This document shows, one piece after another, positions 44,089 through 52,800 of a stretch of DNA of 64,000 nt. The stretch spans positions 89,545 to 153,544 of the forward strand of contig NZ_BAYE01000015.1 in assembly GCF_000685095.1 (NCBI RefSeq), in the 5' to 3' direction. The number at the start of each line of letters is the position of its first letter. Position 1 is the stretch's first letter. The position numbers were made by a program, and so were the translations under genes. The notes beneath the pieces are model-generated. The model did not search any database, was not told the origin of the DNA, and was given only the letters and a program-made list of their open reading frames with translations. The stretch is from Paraburkholderia caledonica NBRC 102488 (lineage in GTDB: Bacteria > Pseudomonadota > Gammaproteobacteria > Burkholderiales > Burkholderiaceae).

Positions 44089-44338
44089 CAGATCGCCTCC
44101 TTATGATGAAACGCGCAGCAAGCGCGTCGCACTTCATATCGTAGCGCGAACGCGGGACGCTCGCCGATGCGCGTGCCAATCAACACATCGTGCGGATGCT
44201 CTGCAAATAGCCACTATCAACGCACGGGCATGCACACACCCGCGCGAGTGCCCTATCCTCGCGTTTCGCAACTGTTCGCCTCCGGCGCGCCATTCGATTC
44301 CAGATGCGCGCGCCGCCGAACGCTCATCGACCGATACC

Positions 44339-44740
44339 ATGCATGCCGCCGCGACCGAAGCGCATTCCGCCGCCTTGCGCACACTGCTGCGCAGCCTTGG
44401 GCAGATCGTGCTCCAGGCGAACGCATTCACGGGGGCGTGCCTCGTTGCCGGCTGGCTGCTTTGCGACCCGCGCCTTGCCTGTGCTGCTTTGATCGGCGCA
44501 GGCCTGCATGTTCTGCTGGGCGCGGGGGCAAGCTCGTTCGACGCAGGCCTGCTAGGATTCAACGGCGCCCTCACCGCGCTTGCACTGACCGGCTGCGGCG
44601 TCTTGTGGATGCTCGGCGGCGTGGCACTCTCAGTGGCTTTGCAAGCGGCGGCGGCTCACGTCGGCGTCGCCGCGCTAAGCGCGCCTTTCGTCGCCGCAAC
44701 GTGGAGCGTGCAATGGCTGAGGCAGCGTGCTGTTCGCTGA
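44339..44740 (+). CDS. Half-length urea transporter (single repeat)
   Basis: 133 residues matching one of the two homologous halves of bacterial urea transporters: LRSLGQIVLQANAFTGACLV, DAGLLGFNGALTALAL (the LGFNGAL urea-channel signature) and LSAPFVAATW. Full-length proteins have about 300 residues and two such repeats per pore. No second repeat is found in any frame downstream before the next gene. It is either a truncated relic or a protein that would have to dimerise to form a pore. No ribosome site is evident. Confidence 0.65.
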   Translation: MHAAATEAHSAALRTLLRSLGQIVLQANAFTGACLVAGWLLCDPRLACAALIGAGLHVLLGAGASSFDAGLLGFNGALTALALTGCGVLWMLGGVALSVALQAAAAHVGVAALSAPFVAATWSVQWLRQRAVR

Positions 44741-44794
44741 GACTCCGCCTGTCAGGCAAGATCGGGGAATACCAGACAACCTAAGGAGACATGT

Positions 44795-45571
44795 ATGTCT
44801 TTCATCCACACACCCGCAGGCCGCATTGAGCAATCCGGGCCGACTTCGCAAGCGGAGCAGCAGACTCGCGTCGATCTCGCCGCCGCGTATCGCCTCGTCG
44901 CGCTCAACGGTTGGGACGACCTGATCTACACGCACATCTCTGCGAGCGTTCCGGACGAGCCGGGCCACTTTCTGATCAATCCATTCGGTCTTGCATTCGA
45001 CGAGGTGCGCGCGTCGGATCTCGTGAAGATCGACATCGACGGCAACATTGTCGGCGCGAGCGAACATGTGGTGAACGTGACCGGCTTCGCCATTCACGCC
45101 GCAGTGCACGCGGCGCGCGCAGACGCGTTCTGCGTAATGCATTTGCACAGTACGGCAGGCGTGGCCGTGTCGGCACAGCCTGCGGGTTTGCTGCCCGCGT
45201 CACAACACGCGCTGCGTTTTTATCGTCAGCTCGCGTATCACGACTATGACGGCCTCGCCTTTACGCCGGCCGAAAGCCGGCGCCTCGTGGAGCACCTGGC
45301 GGACAAACCGGCCATGCTGCTGCGCAATCACGGCCCGCTGACCGTGGGCCGCACCGTCGCCGAAGCGTATGTGCTGATGGCCACGTTGCTCAAAGCATGC
45401 GAGATCCAGTTGCAGGCGCAAGCATGCGGCGCCCCGCTTGTCGTGCCTGACGACGCGGTCGCCACGCGCACAGCCGAGCAACTCTATGACGGCGGCGCAG
45501 TTGAAGGAACACTGGAATGGCCTGCGTTGCTGCGCAAGCTGGACCGCCTCGACCCGACTTATCGTGACTGA
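44795..45571 (+). CDS. Class II aldolase/adducin-family protein
   Basis: 258 residues. Zn-ligand-like histidines appear in DLIYTHISASVPD, MHLHSTAGVAVS (HxH) and LRNHGPLTVGR, as in class II aldolases (fuculose-phosphate type) and their decarboxylase and adducin-like relatives. TAAGGAG lies 8 nt before the ATG. It is followed by a small tautomerase gene, a pairing that suggests processing of a keto acid or sugar derivative. The specific reaction is not readable. Confidence 0.85.
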   Translation: MSFIHTPAGRIEQSGPTSQAEQQTRVDLAAAYRLVALNGWDDLIYTHISASVPDEPGHFLINPFGLAFDEVRASDLVKIDIDGNIVGASEHVVNVTGFAIHAAVHAARADAFCVMHLHSTAGVAVSAQPAGLLPASQHALRFYRQLAYHDYDGLAFTPAESRRLVEHLADKPAMLLRNHGPLTVGRTVAEAYVLMATLLKACEIQLQAQACGAPLVVPDDAVATRTAEQLYDGGAVEGTLEWPALLRKLDRLDPTYRD

Positions 45572-45673
45572 CGGGCGACTAATACCTGAATTACCCTGAC
45601 CATACCGCACAATGAATACCGCAATTGATTATGCGGTGTGCGGTGTCGATTAAATTCTCAACGGAGCCGAACC

Positions 45674-45865
45674 ATGCCCACGTTTCGTATCGAACTGTTC
45701 GAAGGCCGCTCGCTGGAACAGAAACGCCAATTCGTCGAAGCAATCACGAAAGCGACTTGCGAATCGCTCGGCGTCGAGCCGAATTCGGTAGACATCATTC
45801 TTACCGACGTGAAGCGCGAAAACTGGGCAACAGGAGGACGCTTGTGGTCCGACAGCGGAAGCTGA
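45674..45865 (+). CDS. 4-Oxalocrotonate tautomerase-family protein
   Basis: A 63-residue tautomerase. Pro 1 (after Met removal) begins PTFRIELFEGRSLEQKRQF, preserving the catalytic N-terminal Pro and Arg 11 of 4-OT. At position 39, where classical 4-OT has Arg, there is Asp (NSVDIILT), and Phe 50 is replaced by Trp, so the substrate is probably not 2-hydroxymuconate. GGAG lies 7 nt before the ATG. It follows the class II aldolase gene by about 100 bp and ends at a strong terminator. Confidence 0.88.
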   Translation: MPTFRIELFEGRSLEQKRQFVEAITKATCESLGVEPNSVDIILTDVKRENWATGGRLWSDSGS

Positions 45866-45874
45866 ATTGATACG

Positions 45875-45906
45875 CTGCGCGCGCGGTGCGCGCAGCGGTT
45901 TTATTG
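45875..45906 (+). terminator. Terminator after the tautomerase gene
   Basis: GCTGCGCGC (45875-45883), GCGGT loop, GCGCGCAGC (45889-45897), then GGTTTTATT. Confidence 0.85.
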
Positions 45907-45909
45907 CTC

Positions 45910-45961
45910 AGCGACGCATGAATAAAATGCGTCGCTGTGGCGGCGTAACAACACGCCGCCG
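45910..45961 (-). terminator. Double hairpin after the porin gene
   Basis: On the minus strand just after the porin stop: GGCGGCGT/ACGCCGCC (45940-45947 with 45954-45961), then an 11-bp stem CAGCGACGCAT (45910-45920) / ATGCGTCGCTG (45928-45938) followed by AGCAATAAAA. The two hairpins probably end the TRAP-porin transcript. Confidence 0.7.
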
Positions 45962-45975
45962 CTACCCCAGAGCCA

Positions 45976-47181
45976 TTAGAAGCGGTGAATGATGCCCACG
46001 CCGCCTGCAACCTGGCTGCGCGACGAAGACGGCGCGCTGTTCTGACCGTCGCCGATATTGGCCGTCGCGTTGATGATGCTCACGCCGTTGTTGCCGATCG
46101 TCTGGCCGTTCGCACGCTGATACGCTTCCACCGCATACAGACCCGTACGCTTGGAGAGGCTGTAGTACTGCGACAGGTTGAACTGGTTATAGCTAGCTGC
46201 GCTCGAGATGCCATTCGATTCCGTCGCACGCGTGTAGCTATAGCCGGCTGCCAGATCCAGTGCACCAATCGGCTTGAAGTGCAGCACTGCGCCACCCGTG
46301 TTGAATGTCGCCTGATGACGGAAACCTGAGTTCACACCCGGAATGTATTGCACGTTCGAGTACGAGAACGACACGTCCCATTGCGAGTTGAACGCGTAGC
46401 CGCCGGTAACTGCAACGCGCTGCTGAGCCTGCGCCGTGCGGTAACCGTTGGTGATGCCGGACAGACCCGGGCCGGTCGTCGCGCCGTTATTCGACGTAGT
46501 CGAGTCGGGGCCCCAGAGACCGCCACCAGGCGTCGAGTTGTTGATGCGCTGGAAGCCTGCTGCGATACCGAACGGACCGTTCAGGTACTGCACCGCGGCG
46601 CTCCACGTCGAGCCGGCGTTGAAGCTGCCCGGCACGCCGCCCAACGAGTACGAACCGCTCACCGTCAGACCGTACATGTTCGGCGACGTGTACACGAGGG
46701 AGTTATTCGCGCGATAGATCGTATCCAGCGAATCGAGATCGCCCGGGTGCGCGCCGTAAGCGCCCGTCAGCCACGTAGTCGGGCTATACGGCGACAGCAG
46801 CGTGTAGTACGACGTGTACTGACGGCCAGCCGTCAGCGTACCGTACGTGGGGTTCGTCACACCGATCCATGCCTGGCGGCTGAAGCCGAGGCCGTTCACG
46901 CTCTGCGCGCCGGTTGCGCTGTTAAAGCCCTGCTCCAACTGGAAAATGGCCTTCGTGCCGCCGCCAAGATCCTCGCTACCCTTCAGGCCGAAGCGGCTAC
47001 CCGCCCAGATGCCGTTGTTCATCTTGACAACCGAGCGGCCGCCCGAAGTCGAGCCGAGCGTCGTCGAGCTGCTTTGGTAGCCGATCCCCGTATCGACGAT
47101 ACCGTACAACGTCACGCTGCTCTGAGCGTGCGCGCCAAGGGCGAACAGGCCAAGGGCGGAGGTTGCTAGTGCCTTTTTCAT
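45976..47181 (-). CDS. Outer-membrane porin (OmpC-like, Burkholderia type)
   Basis: A 401-residue trimeric-type porin: signal peptide MKKALATSALGLFALGAHAQ, then SSVTLYGIVDTGIGYQSS, the canonical first strand of Burkholderia porins, loops with RFGLKGSEDLGGG and the L3-like region, and a C-terminal Phe (GVGIIHRF) needed for outer-membrane insertion. AGAGGAG precedes the ATG. It is 80 bp downstream of dctM on the same strand, so it is likely part of the TRAP transcript and may supply outer-membrane uptake of uronates or hexarates. Confidence 0.95.
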   Translation of the reverse strand: MKKALATSALGLFALGAHAQSSVTLYGIVDTGIGYQSSSTTLGSTSGGRSVVKMNNGIWAGSRFGLKGSEDLGGGTKAIFQLEQGFNSATGAQSVNGLGFSRQAWIGVTNPTYGTLTAGRQYTSYYTLLSPYSPTTWLTGAYGAHPGDLDSLDTIYRANNSLVYTSPNMYGLTVSGSYSLGGVPGSFNAGSTWSAAVQYLNGPFGIAAGFQRINNSTPGGGLWGPDSTTSNNGATTGPGLSGITNGYRTAQAQQRVAVTGGYAFNSQWDVSFSYSNVQYIPGVNSGFRHQATFNTGGAVLHFKPIGALDLAAGYSYTRATESNGISSAASYNQFNLSQYYSLSKRTGLYAVEAYQRANGQTIGNNGVSIINATANIGDGQNSAPSSSRSQVAGGVGIIHRF

Positions 47182-47261
47182 TTATGCTCCTCTTTAAAAA
47201 AATTGTTCTTGACTACCGGTCATTGTCTGAACCGCGCAACCGGTGAATCGGGGATTTCAGG

Positions 47262-48614
47262 TCAGAAAACCGGGTGTCCATTTATCACGCTCGGCAACCA
47301 CGTGGAAAACATCGGCACGTAAGTCACAATATTGATGGCGCTGAAGATAGCGAGGTAATACGGCCAAGCCACCTTGGTAGTTTCCCCAATCGACACATTG
47401 CCGATCGCGCAACCAATGAACTGCACCGAGCCGATCGGCGGGTGAACGAGCCCCAACGCGCAGTTCAATAGGATCATGATGCCGAACTGCACGGGACCGA
47501 CACCGCTATGCATCGCCATCGGCAGGAACAGCGGCGTAGTGATCAGAATGTGCGCCGCCATGTCCACGAAAGTGCCGAGGAATACCTGAATGATGTTGAT
47601 ATAGAGCAACATCAGCCAGGGAATGCTCGTCGCGCCGTCGAGCATGTGCTCGATCGCATCGGGGATCTCCAGATACGCCATCTGGTAGCGCAGCATGTTC
47701 GATACACCGATCAGCAGCAACACGACGCCTGTGGTCTTCGCGGCCTTCGACAGTGCGAAGGAGAGCTTTTTCAGCGTCATCGAGCGATACACCACGACCG
47801 TCAGCACCAGCGAATAAGCCACCGCAATAGCAGCGGCTTCCGTCGCTGTTGCAATGCCCTTCGCCACGCAGACCAGAATGATCGCGATCACCATCAGGCC
47901 GGGCAATGCGCCGAGGAAGGTCCGCGCGACCGCCATCCAGCCCGGGAAGCGCTGCAGTTCGGTCGAACCGTCGGGGCGGCGCGGATAACCATAGCGCACG
48001 GCTTGCCAGTACGCGGCGATCAGCACGAAGCCCATCACCCACAACACGGGCAACAGCCCCGAGAACAGCAGATCGCCGATCGACACGCCGCTCATCGGCA
48101 CGCCGTTCAGCGTGCCCGTAATGCCCTGCGCCGCGAATGCGTAGATGATCATGTTCGTCGACGTCGGCATCAACGCGCCCGCGAGCGACGAATGCGTCGT
48201 GACGTTGACCGCGTAAGCGGCGCTGTAACCCTCGCGCTTCATCAGCGGAATCACGACGCCGCCCATTGCCGACGTGTCCGCCGTCGGCGAGCCCGAGACG
48301 CCGCCGAACAGCGTACATGCGACGACGTTCGCCATGCCGAGGCCGCCGCGGAAATGGCCGACCGTTGCCTGCGCGAAACGCAGAATGCGATCGGCAATGC
48401 CTCCGTGCAACATCAGTTCGCCCGAGAAGATGAAGAACGGCACTGCGAGGAACGAAAACGCGTTCATCCCCGAGATCATCGACTGCATCGCGGTGGCAGC
48501 CGGCAGCCCTTCATACAGATACGTGAGCACACACGACAACCCCAGCGCGAACGAAACAGGAACGCCGAGCACCAGAAAGACGATAAAGCTAATAGAGAGG
48601 AGTGCAAGTTCCAT
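47262..48614 (-). CDS. dctM: TRAP transporter large permease subunit DctM
   Basis: A 450-residue membrane protein with about 12 helices. Family motifs include VPVSFALGLSCVLTYLYEG, FSGELMLHGGIADR, FGGVSGSPTADTSAMGGV and a C-terminal IGSVQFIGCAIGNVSIGE. It uses the sodium gradient to import the substrate delivered by DctP. It is 7 bp downstream of dctQ. The surrounding pathway points to galacturonate/glucuronate or hexarates as substrate; this is inferred from context. Confidence 0.95.
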   Translation of the reverse strand: MELALLSISFIVFLVLGVPVSFALGLSCVLTYLYEGLPAATAMQSMISGMNAFSFLAVPFFIFSGELMLHGGIADRILRFAQATVGHFRGGLGMANVVACTLFGGVSGSPTADTSAMGGVVIPLMKREGYSAAYAVNVTTHSSLAGALMPTSTNMIIYAFAAQGITGTLNGVPMSGVSIGDLLFSGLLPVLWVMGFVLIAAYWQAVRYGYPRRPDGSTELQRFPGWMAVARTFLGALPGLMVIAIILVCVAKGIATATEAAAIAVAYSLVLTVVVYRSMTLKKLSFALSKAAKTTGVVLLLIGVSNMLRYQMAYLEIPDAIEHMLDGATSIPWLMLLYINIIQVFLGTFVDMAAHILITTPLFLPMAMHSGVGPVQFGIMILLNCALGLVHPPIGSVQFIGCAIGNVSIGETTKVAWPYYLAIFSAINIVTYVPMFSTWLPSVINGHPVF

Positions 48615-48621
48615 GATTGTT

Positions 48622-49092
48622 CTATTTGTGTTTCTTTGCGAAAAGCGTCAGAAGGTTCTCGAATGAGAACAACGCAATGCAGACGCTCGCAATGACCGGG
48701 ATCACGTAGCGGAGCGCTTCGGGCAGACCGAGAATTGGAATCTTGTCATGCAGCGTGGTCTCGGCCATTTGCAGCGAGCCGAAGAAAATCGCCACGGCGA
48801 GCGCGATGAGACACAGATGCTGGAACGTGTGCGCGGCGAGCTGACCTTTCTCCGGCAGACTCTTCACCAGCGAATCGAGCCCGATATGGCCGCCTTCGCG
48901 GACCTTCAGCGCTGCGCCGAACATCGCGATCACGATCACCAGCAACAGTGCGATTGGCTCGACGAAATCGGGAGCGTCGCTAAACACGTAGCGCATGACG
49001 ACGCTGTAGATCACCAGCAGACTCAGCGCTGCGAGGCTGAGCGAGGCGATGACAGCGAGCGCGCGAAAGATAAAATCGTTTGGGCGTTTCAT
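48622..49092 (-). CDS. dctQ: TRAP transporter small permease subunit DctQ
   Basis: A 156-residue protein with four membrane helices, the usual size for DctQ. Segment VMRYVFSDAPDFVEPIALLL carries the family RYxF pattern, followed by REGGHIGLDSLVKSLP, the conserved H-I-x-x-D motif. It forms the permease with DctM, whose gene starts 7 bp downstream, and lies after the dctP hairpin. Confidence 0.94.
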   Translation of the reverse strand: MKRPNDFIFRALAVIASLSLAALSLLVIYSVVMRYVFSDAPDFVEPIALLLVIVIAMFGAALKVREGGHIGLDSLVKSLPEKGQLAAHTFQHLCLIALAVAIFFGSLQMAETTLHDKIPILGLPEALRYVIPVIASVCIALFSFENLLTLFAKKHK

Positions 49093-49182
49093 GAATCTCT
49101 TGACCCCATTCTTGCCTACGACGGACCGTTTTTACTCGTTAGTCGTGCTACTTTCCGTCACCTGTTACGCAATCGCGCAGAC

Positions 49183-49222
49183 AGCGGAAAGCCTCGCAGT
49201 ACTTCTGCAAGGCTTTTCCGCT
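49183..49222 (-). terminator. Stem-loop between dctP and dctQ (attenuator)
   Basis: AGCGGAAA-GCCTCGCAG pairs with CTGCAAGGCTTTTCCGCT across a short loop with one bulge, 24-63 bp after the dctP stop. Such a hairpin commonly raises the binding protein over the permease by partial termination or 3' protection. Confidence 0.65.
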
Positions 49223-49245
49223 ATCGCGAAAGCGCGATGCGAGCG

Positions 49246-50238
49246 TTACTTGATTGCCTGGATCTCGTCGACGAGCTGCTTCATTTGCGGCGTCTTCTCG
49301 TACTTCGCCCAAACCGGCTGCATCACCTTGACGAAAGCCGCGCGGTCAATCTGCGACGATGCAACGATCTGCGCGCCGCCCTTCGTCACCGTCTTGCTCG
49401 CGTCGTTCTCACGCGCGGTCCACAGTTTCTGGTAGTAAGGCACCGAGTCGGCCGCGGCCTTCTTGATGATGTCCTGCTCCTGCGGCGACAACGTGTCCCA
49501 CACCTTCTTCGAGAAGACGAGAACTTCCGGCGTCATGGAATGCTGGGTTTCCGAATAGACCGGCGCGACTTCGAAGTGCTTGGTCTCTTCGTAAGAAGGC
49601 AGGTTGTTTTCCGCTGCATCGACGAGGCCGGTCTTCAGGCCCGTATAGACTTCGGCAAACGGCATCGGCGTCGGCGTGCCACCCATTGCCCTGATTTCGT
49701 CGACCATCAGATCGGACGGCTGCACGCGCACTTTCAGACCCTTCATGTCGGCCGGCGTGCGGATCGGCTTTTTCGTGTAGATGGAACGAGCACCGCTTTC
49801 ATAGAAAGTCAGCGCGATCATGCCCTTTGCCTTGAAGGCGTCCAGAATCTTCTGGCCTTCCGGGCCGTACATTACCTTGCGGAAATGGTCGATGTCGCGG
49901 AACAGGAACGGTAGCGACGGAATCATCGATTCAGGCACGATTTCGTTGAATGCCGCACCGTTTGCACGCGCCATGTCGAGTGCGCCGATGCGCACCTGAT
50001 CGATTGTGTCGTTCTCCGAACCAAGTGCGCTATTGCCGAACACCTTCACGGAATCCTTGCCGCCGGTTGCCGTCTTGATCTGCTCACCCATGTACTTCAC
50101 GGCCATATTGGTCGGGTAAGTGTCGCCGTGCACGTCCGACACGCGGAACACGCGCGCTTGTGCCGACATGGCGCCAAAGGCCAGCACCGATGCCGCGACA
50201 ATCAACGAAACACGGGAAGAGGCGAACTTCTTGTTCAT
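49246..50238 (-). CDS. dctP: TRAP transporter solute-binding protein DctP
   Basis: A 330-residue periplasmic binding protein of the DctP/TRAP-SBP family: signal peptide ending SAQA-RVF, then RVSDVHGDTYPTNMAVKYMG, NDTIDQVRIGALDMARANGA, ARSIYTKKPIRTPADMKGLK (the conserved Arg for substrate carboxylate) and EVYTGLKTGLVDAAENN. The second of two adjacent ATGs (50238) has AAGGA 8 nt upstream. A regulon operator and -10 box lie about 340 bp upstream (50571-50590). Its place in the uronate/hexarate island points to uronate or hexarate import. Confidence 0.94.
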   Translation of the reverse strand: MNKKFASSRVSLIVAASVLAFGAMSAQARVFRVSDVHGDTYPTNMAVKYMGEQIKTATGGKDSVKVFGNSALGSENDTIDQVRIGALDMARANGAAFNEIVPESMIPSLPFLFRDIDHFRKVMYGPEGQKILDAFKAKGMIALTFYESGARSIYTKKPIRTPADMKGLKVRVQPSDLMVDEIRAMGGTPTPMPFAEVYTGLKTGLVDAAENNLPSYEETKHFEVAPVYSETQHSMTPEVLVFSKKVWDTLSPQEQDIIKKAAADSVPYYQKLWTARENDASKTVTKGGAQIVASSQIDRAAFVKVMQPVWAKYEKTPQMKQLVDEIQAIK

Positions 50239-50570
50239 CATGACATTCCTTGAAAAATAGACGCCCAATCGATGCGAAGGGCTGCTGACGGCTGGCCAAA
50301 CGCGAACGGCCGGCTGCAAACGGACAGTCCCGGAGTGACATGGTTTGGCTGGGTCTCCCGGTGCGGCGCTCGCGGTCTCCTACGGTGGCAAATGCTTTGC
50401 CGTGCTGTCCGTGCAACGTCCCCGGCACAATGATCAGCACTCCTGTCGGACAACTCGACTTCTTGTACTTCTGCTGCGTCGGCGTACTTTCACGCGAGCG
50501 ATTGCGCGCGCCAAAAGCCGCCACTCATCGCGTTGCTATCTCGAAAAGCGCAGAAAGCTGTCTGTTTGCG

Positions 50571-50590
50571 CTTATACGTTGTACGACGAC
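50571..50590 (-). promoter_or_regulatory. Hexarate-regulon operator and -10 box for dctPQM
   Basis: Read on the minus strand: GTCGTCGTACAAC (operator, 50590-50578), G, TATAAG (-10, 50576-50571). Same layout as at kdgD and the regulator gene. Confidence 0.7.
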
Positions 50591-50791
50591 ATACGAAGTC
50601 TATAAAACGCAGTTTGAGTTGTACAGACGGTATTTACCCGAGGAAACAACAGTTCAGTATGGATGACATGAACGCGCCAAAGGCGAGCCCCGGCGAGGCG
50701 GCACGCCCGATTGCGCGTGGAAGTGAAGAACGTATGCAGAACGACGGGCATTATTCGGAATAACCGAAAAACGTCGCGTCCGCACGACAAT

Positions 50792-50804
50792 GTTGTATGA
50801 CGAG
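50792..50804. promoter_or_regulatory. Hexarate-regulon operator, weaker copy
   Basis: GTTGTATGACGAG, one base from the consensus GTTGTA-N-GAYGAC, about 80 bp beyond the lactonase stop codon. It has no good -10 neighbour. Confidence 0.45.
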
Positions 50805-50884
50805 TGATGAATTAGCGACTGCGAGGAACGGGCGCCGGCCGGACTACCAGGCCAGCGCCCTACGCGAGGACCGTGCGCAGCGAC

Positions 50885-51838
50885 TTAGAGATCACCGGCG
50901 AATTCGGGCTCAGGCAAGCCGCTCACGCCAGGACGTACCGCGAAAAGATGCCCGTCATGTTCGCTCGCGCCCGCGCCCGGACGAATCGACGTGACGAAAA
51001 GCGTGTCGAGATCGCGGCCGCCGAACGCGCACATGGCGGGCTTGATTGCAGGCACGGCAATCTGCCGGTCGAGTTTGCCTTGTGGCGTGAAGCGCAACAG
51101 CGCGCCCGCGTCGTTCGCGCAGATCCAGTAGCAGCCGTCGGCATCCACAGCGGCGCCATCGGGCCGGCCAACATAGTGATTCAGATCCGCGAAGACGCGG
51201 CGGTTGCTCGGCTCACCCGTCTCGACTTCGTAATCGAAAGCCCATATCTGCCTGCGCAACGGATGCGAGTCGGACAGATACATGGTCTTGCCATCCGGCG
51301 ACCAGCCCAGACCGTTTTGCGTAATGAGTCCGTCGACAACCGGCGCCGAGAGCACGCCCTGCGCGTCGAACCGATAGAGCGCACCGGCCGGCTTGGCCGC
51401 GGCCATGTCCTGCACCATCGTGCCGGCCCAGAACCGGCCTTGCCGGTCGCAGCGGCCGTCGTTGAAACGCATGTCGCCACAGGGGAAGACAGGCGCGGCG
51501 AGCTTGCGTCCTGTTACTTCGACGGGCTCGCTAGTGCGCACGGCTTGCGCAGTGGCATCGGCCGAACTGCCGCTCAAGGTCACCGCAAACAACGCAGTCT
51601 CGCAGCCTGCGAGCACGGTGCCGCGGCGGTCGAACGCGATGCACGCGACCTTCTCCGGCAACAGCCATTCGGAGCGCTCGCCCGTCTCCACCACGAGGCG
51701 CACGATTTTCTGCGCTGGAATGTCCACCCAGTAAAGCGCCTGTTCGGCAACACGCCAGACCGGACTTTCGCCGACGAGAGCCGGCGCCTGCCCCGCCGCC
51801 TCGACTCGCTCGACTCGCGGATTGGCCGCCGCGCTCAT
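50885..51838 (-). CDS. SMP-30/gluconolactonase-family lactonase
   Basis: A 317-residue six-bladed beta-propeller. Metal ligands are visible: Glu in LVGESPVW, Asn in MRFNDGRCDRQGRFWAGT, and Asn/Asp in TQNGLGWSPDGKTMYLSDS. Beside uronate dehydrogenase it most likely opens the galactaro- or glucaro-lactone made by that enzyme to galactarate or glucarate. It overlaps the uronate dehydrogenase stop by 4 bp (ATGA), so the two are translated together. Confidence 0.9.
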   Translation of the reverse strand: MSAAANPRVERVEAAGQAPALVGESPVWRVAEQALYWVDIPAQKIVRLVVETGERSEWLLPEKVACIAFDRRGTVLAGCETALFAVTLSGSSADATAQAVRTSEPVEVTGRKLAAPVFPCGDMRFNDGRCDRQGRFWAGTMVQDMAAAKPAGALYRFDAQGVLSAPVVDGLITQNGLGWSPDGKTMYLSDSHPLRRQIWAFDYEVETGEPSNRRVFADLNHYVGRPDGAAVDADGCYWICANDAGALLRFTPQGKLDRQIAVPAIKPAMCAFGGRDLDTLFVTSIRPGAGASEHDGHLFAVRPGVSGLPEPEFAGDL

Positions 51839-52677
51839 CGTTTTGGCTCCATCGGCCCGGCCAGTACGAACGCGCCGCCCTGGAAGCGTTGCGTAGGATC
51901 GTCGAGATCGGTGGTCGGCGCCGCGACGGGGAAGAGATGTTCGAATTGAACCGAACTGTCCTGCGGACGAAAGCCGAGGAACGCCGCCTTCGTGTTATCG
52001 ACCCACTTCGTGCGATTGTCCGACACGCCGTACACGATCGCATGACCGACGCGATTGGTGAACAGCGAACAGCGCACCAGTTCGACGAAGTCGCGATAGC
52101 TGAGATACGTGACGAGCATGCGCGGGTTCTTCGGCTGCTCGAACGACGAGCCGATCCGCAGACACACCGTCTCCAGGCCGAAGCGGTCGAAGTAATAGCG
52201 CGACAGCGATTCGCCGAAGCATTTGGTCACGCCGTACAGACTGTCCGGACGCAACGGCGCGTCGATATCCACCACTTCGGTCACTGGGTGAAAACCCACC
52301 GCGTGATTCGAGCTCGCGTACACGACGCGCTTCACACCCTGTTTCTGCGCAGCCGAATACAGGTTGTACAGTCCGCGAATATTCGCTTCGAGCAGATCTT
52401 CGAAAGGCGCCTCGACGGAGATGCCGCCGAGATGGATCACCGCATCCACGCCTTCGAGCAGCGCGTGAACCGCGGCTTCGTCTGCGAGGTCGACGATCGC
52501 CGCTTCTTCGTGCTCGGCCACTTCGCCGAGCGGCGCTATGTCGGTTACGCGCACGACGTCGGCCCACGCCGCGAGTGCGCCGCGCAATTGCGTGCCGAGG
52601 TTGCCGGCGGCACCGGTGAGCAGAAGGCGCCGGAAAGGTTTTTGTGCAGCCGCGCGGTCAGAATTCGAATCAGTCAT
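51835..52677 (-). CDS. udh: Uronate dehydrogenase (NAD-dependent epimerase fold)
   Basis: A 280-residue short-chain NAD(P)-binding protein: TGAAGNLGTQL Rossmann motif, SSNHAVGFHP active-site Ser region and Tyr/Lys in SLYGVTKCFGE. The ASSNHAVGF segment and the context separate uronate dehydrogenase from UDP-sugar epimerases. It oxidises D-galacturonate or D-glucuronate to the aldarolactone, which the adjacent SMP-30 protein hydrolyses. I chose the start at 52677; a hairpin separates it from garD upstream. Confidence 0.9.
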   Translation of the reverse strand: MTDSNSDRAAAQKPFRRLLLTGAAGNLGTQLRGALAAWADVVRVTDIAPLGEVAEHEEAAIVDLADEAAVHALLEGVDAVIHLGGISVEAPFEDLLEANIRGLYNLYSAAQKQGVKRVVYASSNHAVGFHPVTEVVDIDAPLRPDSLYGVTKCFGESLSRYYFDRFGLETVCLRIGSSFEQPKNPRMLVTYLSYRDFVELVRCSLFTNRVGHAIVYGVSDNRTKWVDNTKAAFLGFRPQDSSVQFEHLFPVAAPTTDLDDPTQRFQGGAFVLAGPMEPKR

Positions 52678-52761
52678 GTCTTTGTATTTATGAGTAGCAC
52701 TGTCAGTGAAGCGAGAAAGGCGAATAGAGCCAGTCATGCAACGAGCCGTCAAGCCCAAAGT

Positions 52762-52784
52762 AAAACGAGCCGCGAAATCGCGGC
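52762..52784 (-). terminator. Terminator after garD
   Basis: GCCGCG-AAAT-CGCGGC (52769-52784) followed on the minus strand by TCGTTTTACTTT. A short stem, so readthrough into udh is possible; I see no separate regulon operator in front of udh. Confidence 0.6.
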
Positions 52785-52800
52785 CCGCTAAATCCGGCGA

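Larger units (their letters stand above)
50239..50884. other. Regulatory region between dctP and the lactonase gene
   Basis: About 645 bp without a convincing gene. It holds a good 13-bp regulon operator (50578-50590), a weaker one (50792-50804) and a degenerate copy GTTGTACAGACGG (50618-50630) 40 bp from the first. The dctP transcript probably starts here, giving an unusually long leader of over 300 nt. Confidence 0.6.

Noticed and set aside
44741..44794. Second half of the urea transporter in another frame
   Set aside because: All frames up to the class II aldolase start were read; none continues the transporter pattern.
50659..50763. 34-codon reading frame (MDDMNAPKASP...) between dctP and the lactonase gene
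   Set aside because: No good ribosome site at a proper distance, no recognisable domain, and it lies among operator copies; more likely leader DNA.
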